In this document: in pieces, positions 6,426-8,135 of the stretch | Position numbering within the stretch: position 1 is the stretch's first letter | Layout: every line of letters starts with the position of its first letter | Assembly (NCBI GenBank): GCA_030838025.1 | Contig: JAUTXM010000237.1 | Coordinates: 1 to 8,135, forward strand | Source of the DNA: Acidimicrobiaceae bacterium | Lineage (GTDB): Bacteria; Actinomycetota; Acidimicrobiia; Acidimicrobiales; Palsa-688 | DNA: 8,135 nt | Direction: 5' to 3' | Translations under genes and position numbers: made by a program | Notes under the pieces: model-generated | What the model was told of the DNA's origin: nothing | The model's database searches: none | What the model saw: the letters and a program-made list of their open reading frames with translations, nothing else

Positions 6426-6761
6426 ATGCAGGGCATGCTGGGCGACGACGACGATCGGGTCTTCAAGGCACTGGCCGACCCGACCAGGCGCCACCTGCTG
6501 GACCGGCTCTTCGAACGCGACGGCCGGACGCTAACCGACCTCGAGGGGGACCTCGAGATGACTCGCTTCGGCGTGATGAAGCACCTCCGCGTACTCGAGG
6601 ACGCGGGGCTCGTCGTCACCCGGCGCTCGGGTCGCGAAAAGCTCCACTTTCTCAACCCTGTTCCGATCCGGCTGATCCACGACCGGTGGATCGACAAGTA
6701 CACGGAGCGGCAGGTTTCCGCCCTGGCTGACTTGAAGACCCGACTGGAGGGATCCGCATGA
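6426..6761 (+). CDS. ArsR-family winged-helix transcriptional repressor
   Basis: 111-aa dimeric DNA-binding protein of the ArsR/SmtB fold. FKALADPTRRHLLDRLFE (about 13-30) is the family opening. The helix-turn-helix is LTDLEGDLEMTRFGVMKHLRVLEDAGLV (about 36-63), with VVTRRSGREKLHFLNP (63-78) as the beta wing. There are no cysteines, and the known metal-site motifs (ELCVCDL-like) are absent, so it is probably not a metal sensor. The C-terminal IHDRWIDKYTERQVSALADLKTRLE resembles the ArsR subgroup that pairs with AHSA1/SRPBCC genes. ATG 6426 has no Shine-Dalgarno but coincides with the predicted transcription start; ATG 6435, in frame, would shorten the protein by three residues. The stop overlaps the next start as ATGA. 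It probably binds the operator at 6397-6412 and represses its own operon until an unknown ligand binds. Confidence 0.93.
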   Translation: MQGMLGDDDDRVFKALADPTRRHLLDRLFERDGRTLTDLEGDLEMTRFGVMKHLRVLEDAGLVVTRRSGREKLHFLNPVPIRLIHDRWIDKYTERQVSALADLKTRLEGSA

Positions 6762-7303
6762 CGACAACCGCAGCGCCGACGACAGCCGCAGCGCCGACCA
6801 CAACCGCAGCGCCGACCACAACCGCAGCGCCGACCGAAGCGACAGCCGAGCCCACCATGACGACCACCCAGGTCTACCGGGTGTTCATCAAAGCGTCCGC
6901 CGAGCAGATCTGGGAAGCCATCACCACGCCTGAGTTCACCGCCAACTACTTCCACGGCGCTCGGGTCGAAACCACCGGCGAGGCGGGCGCTCCGATCCGC
7001 TACTACGCCCCGGACGGCACGACGCTGTGGGGCGACGACGTGATCTTCGAGTCGGACCGGCCTCACCGGCTGGTCGTCAGCTGGCGTTCCCTCTGGGACG
7101 AGCAGGCGGCGCTCGAAGAGCCCAGCCGGGTGACCTGGGAGATCGACGAACGCGACGGTTTCTGCCTGCTCACAGTGATCCACGACCGCCTCGACGGCGC
7201 ACCCCTCACGGCGCAGCACGTGTCCGGCGAAGGCTGGATGATGGTCCTCAGCGGGATGAAGACGTTGCTCGAAACGGGCCTGCCACTCGGCTCGTACCGG
7301 TGA
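6758..7303 (+). CDS. AHSA1/SRPBCC domain protein with Thr/Ala/Pro repeat tail
   Basis: 181-aa protein. The folded part (about 38-178) is an SRPBCC (Bet v 1-like, AHSA1) domain: VYRVFIKASAEQIWEAITTPEFTANYFHG (39-67) is the classic N-terminal strand and helix, YYAPDGTTLWGDDVIFES (82-99) the middle strands, and GWMMVLSGMKTLLETG (159-174) the long C-terminal helix. Such domains hold small hydrophobic ligands; the ligand is unknown. Residues 1-33 are an unusual disordered tail built from TTAAPT units encoded by an 18-bp tandem repeat. The start is firm: GGAGGG at 6746-6751 with a 6-nt spacer, ATGA overlap with the ArsR gene, and continuous frame. A second MTTT at residue 34 (ATG 6857), just before the domain, looks like the ancestral start but has no Shine-Dalgarno. 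No signal peptide is seen, so it is presumably cytosolic. Confidence 0.9.
   Translation: MTTTAAPTTAAAPTTTAAPTTTAAPTEATAEPTMTTTQVYRVFIKASAEQIWEAITTPEFTANYFHGARVETTGEAGAPIRYYAPDGTTLWGDDVIFESDRPHRLVVSWRSLWDEQAALEEPSRVTWEIDERDGFCLLTVIHDRLDGAPLTAQHVSGEGWMMVLSGMKTLLETGLPLGSYR
6764..6835 (+). repeat. 4 x 18-bp in-frame tandem repeat
   Basis: Units at 6764-6781, 6782-6799, 6800-6817 and 6818-6835 follow the consensus ACAACCGCAGCGCCGACC. Units 3 and 4 are identical, unit 1 differs at its last base and unit 2 at one base. Each encodes six residues (TTAAPT, or TAAAPT in unit 2). Because the unit is a multiple of three, slippage would change tail length without a frameshift. The near-identity of the units suggests recent expansion. 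Confidence 0.9.
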
Positions 7304-7335
7304 AGAAACCCAACAACAACTGAAAGGAAATGACG

Positions 7336-7686
7336 ATGAGCAATCCAGTCAGCTGGTTCGAGATCAACACGGCGAATCCCGACGCTATGAGCCAATTCTA
7401 CGCCGATATCTTCGGGTGGTCCTTCCAGGACGTCGAGGGTGGTTACAAGCTGATCAGTACCGGAGGGGAGTCCAGCATCGGCGGCGGCCTCGGCCCCGCC
7501 CAAGGCCCCAACCAGGTCGTCTTCTATGTCGAGGTGCCCGACCTGGAGTCGGCACTCCAGCAGATCGAACAAGGCGGCGGGCACACCGTCGTGCCGATTA
7601 CCGAGATCCCCAACATGGTGACCTTCGCCCAGTTCGCCGATCCCGACGGCAATGTGATCGGCCTCTTCAAGGGCCCAGGCGCCTGA
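7336..7686 (+). CDS. VOC (glyoxalase/bleomycin-resistance fold) family protein
   Basis: 116-aa single-unit vicinal-oxygen-chelate protein, normally a dimer. The first beta-alpha-beta module starts WFEINTANPDAMSQFYADIFGW (7-28), with the typical helix FYADIFGW. The second module contains VVFYVEVPDLESALQQIEQGGG (about 60-81) and ends FADPDGNVIGLFKG, the family C-terminus. In metal-dependent VOC enzymes the ligands are His and Glu at fixed positions; here Glu9 occupies the first site and the other positions are not obvious, so a ligand-binding or non-metal role is as likely as an enzyme. GAAAGGA at 7322-7328 is 7 nt before ATG 7336, which sets this start over the ATG at 7330. It follows the AHSA1 gene by about 30 nt and is the third gene of the operon. 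VOC proteins often accompany ArsR/AHSA1 pairs; the substrate is unknown. Confidence 0.9.
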   Translation: MSNPVSWFEINTANPDAMSQFYADIFGWSFQDVEGGYKLISTGGESSIGGGLGPAQGPNQVVFYVEVPDLESALQQIEQGGGHTVVPITEIPNMVTFAQFADPDGNVIGLFKGPGA

Positions 7687-7712
7687 GCCGATCCGCATGA
7701 GCTTGAGCCGCC

Positions 7713-8135
7713 TTATGAAGCCTCCGGTTCCGCCACCGGCACGCCGGCGACGAGCCGAAGAGGGATGACACCGGCCCACACCGGCCACGAAAGGTCCTCC
7801 TCGTCGTCGATCGGGCCACCGGTGCGGACCTTGGCCGACACTTCGACCAGCGGTATCGAAAGCACGAGCGTCGAGCGCATTTCGAGTTCCGTCGGCGGTC
7901 GGGCCTGCGCCGCCCGCCCCGGCGCGGACCGCTCGACAATCGCGTCCAGCGCGCCACGCTTCTCGTCGGGGTCGACGACCTCGTCGGCGGTCCCGTAGAC
8001 GACAACGGACCGGTAGTTCATCGAATGGTGGAAGGCCGACCGGGCCAGCACCAGCCCGTCGAGCAGCGAGACCGTCACGCACACCGGCAGCGGCTCCGGC
8101 CGCGCCGCCGCGAGGATCCGCGCCGCCGTCGAGCC
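7713..8135 (-). CDS. Pyridoxamine-5'-phosphate-oxidase-like FMN-binding protein (5' end cut by window edge)
   Basis: The frame is open from the right window edge to TAA at 7715-7713, giving the C-terminal 140 residues. It begins GSTAARILAAARPEPLPVCVTVSLLDG, and the next part, LVLARSAFHHSMNYRSVVVYG, is the core of the NimA-like branch of the FMN-binding split-barrel family (pyridoxamine 5'-phosphate oxidase related). The GTG at 8084 is internal, because the conserved sequence continues upstream of it to the edge. Relatives are about 200-220 aa, so roughly a third is missing. Members bind FMN and act as reductases of nitro compounds or of unknown substrates; true pyridoxamine-phosphate oxidase activity is unlikely for this branch. 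The visible helical part (about 55-75) and the strand VWAGVIPLRLVAGVPVAEPE at the end fit the fold. It converges on the VOC gene with 26 nt between stops; I see no terminator there. Confidence 0.88.
   Translation of the reverse strand, partial: GSTAARILAAARPEPLPVCVTVSLLDGLVLARSAFHHSMNYRSVVVYGTADEVVDPDEKRGALDAIVERSAPGRAAQARPPTELEMRSTLVLSIPLVEVSAKVRTGGPIDDEEDLSWPVWAGVIPLRLVAGVPVAEPEAS

Noticed and set aside
6764..6835. Possible CRISPR array
   Set aside because: Units are 18 bp, directly adjacent without spacers, and in frame with a protein-coding gene. This is a coding tandem repeat.
6416..7219. 267-codon minus-strand frame with Cys/Gly/Arg repeats
   Set aside because: The CGCGRRCGC-like repeats are only the antisense reading of the 18-bp tandem repeat in the AHSA1 gene.
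7063..8082. 339-codon open frame on the minus strand
   Set aside because: It is antisense to the AHSA1 and VOC genes and out of frame with the FMN-binding protein gene. Both regions are explained by proteins with family motifs, while this translation has none.

Overview
The window is GC-rich throughout, uses GTG starts often, and has long spurious antisense frames. Together with the gene families present (an Eis-type acetyltransferase, an ArsR/AHSA1/VOC cluster, a NimA-like FMN protein) this suggests a chromosomal segment of an actinomycete-type bacterium (Actinomycetota). No rRNA or ribosomal marker is present, so the assignment stays at that level. I see no insertion sequence, phage gene, CRISPR array, tRNA or rRNA.

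Layout: (1) 1-1032, minus strand: an ABC-F ATPase of the Uup type, cut by the window edge in its second nucleotide-binding domain. Its upstream leader (1033-1214) is low-complexity and holds two copies of a 23-bp repeat able to form a very GC-rich hairpin 14 nt before the start codon. (2) 1215-2495, minus strand: an Eis-family GNAT acetyltransferase. (3) 2546-4880, plus strand: a YbjT-like NAD(P)-binding protein overlapping by 41 nt a CPBP (CAAX-protease-like) membrane protein, followed by a histidine-rich secreted lipoprotein of unknown function. (4) 4881-5016: a convergent intergenic region carrying four copies of a 16-bp element arranged two against two, probably a bidirectional terminator or a dispersed repeat. 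(5) 5017-6357, minus strand: an MFS exporter. (6) 6426-7686, plus strand: an operon of ArsR-type repressor, AHSA1/SRPBCC protein and VOC protein, driven by a clear promoter with a perfect 16-bp palindromic operator between its -35 and -10 boxes. (7) 7713-8135, minus strand: the C-terminal part of a pyridoxamine-5'-phosphate-oxidase-like FMN-binding protein, cut by the right edge.

Functionally the region looks like stress and xenobiotic accessory metabolism: ribosome-associated ABC-F factor, broad-acceptor acetyltransferase, exporter, small-ligand-binding AHSA1 and VOC proteins, and a flavin-binding reductase-like protein. Co-regulation is directly suggested only for the ArsR-AHSA1-VOC operon, and possibly for the divergent MFS gene that shares its 68-bp intergenic region. 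All families are known ones. The less ordinary points are the operator-in-spacer promoter that would give a leaderless repressor mRNA, the 4 x 18-bp coding repeat that adds a Thr/Ala/Pro tail to the AHSA1 protein, the four-copy inverted repeat at 4896-4980, the His-rich lipoprotein and the hairpin leader of the ABC-F gene.
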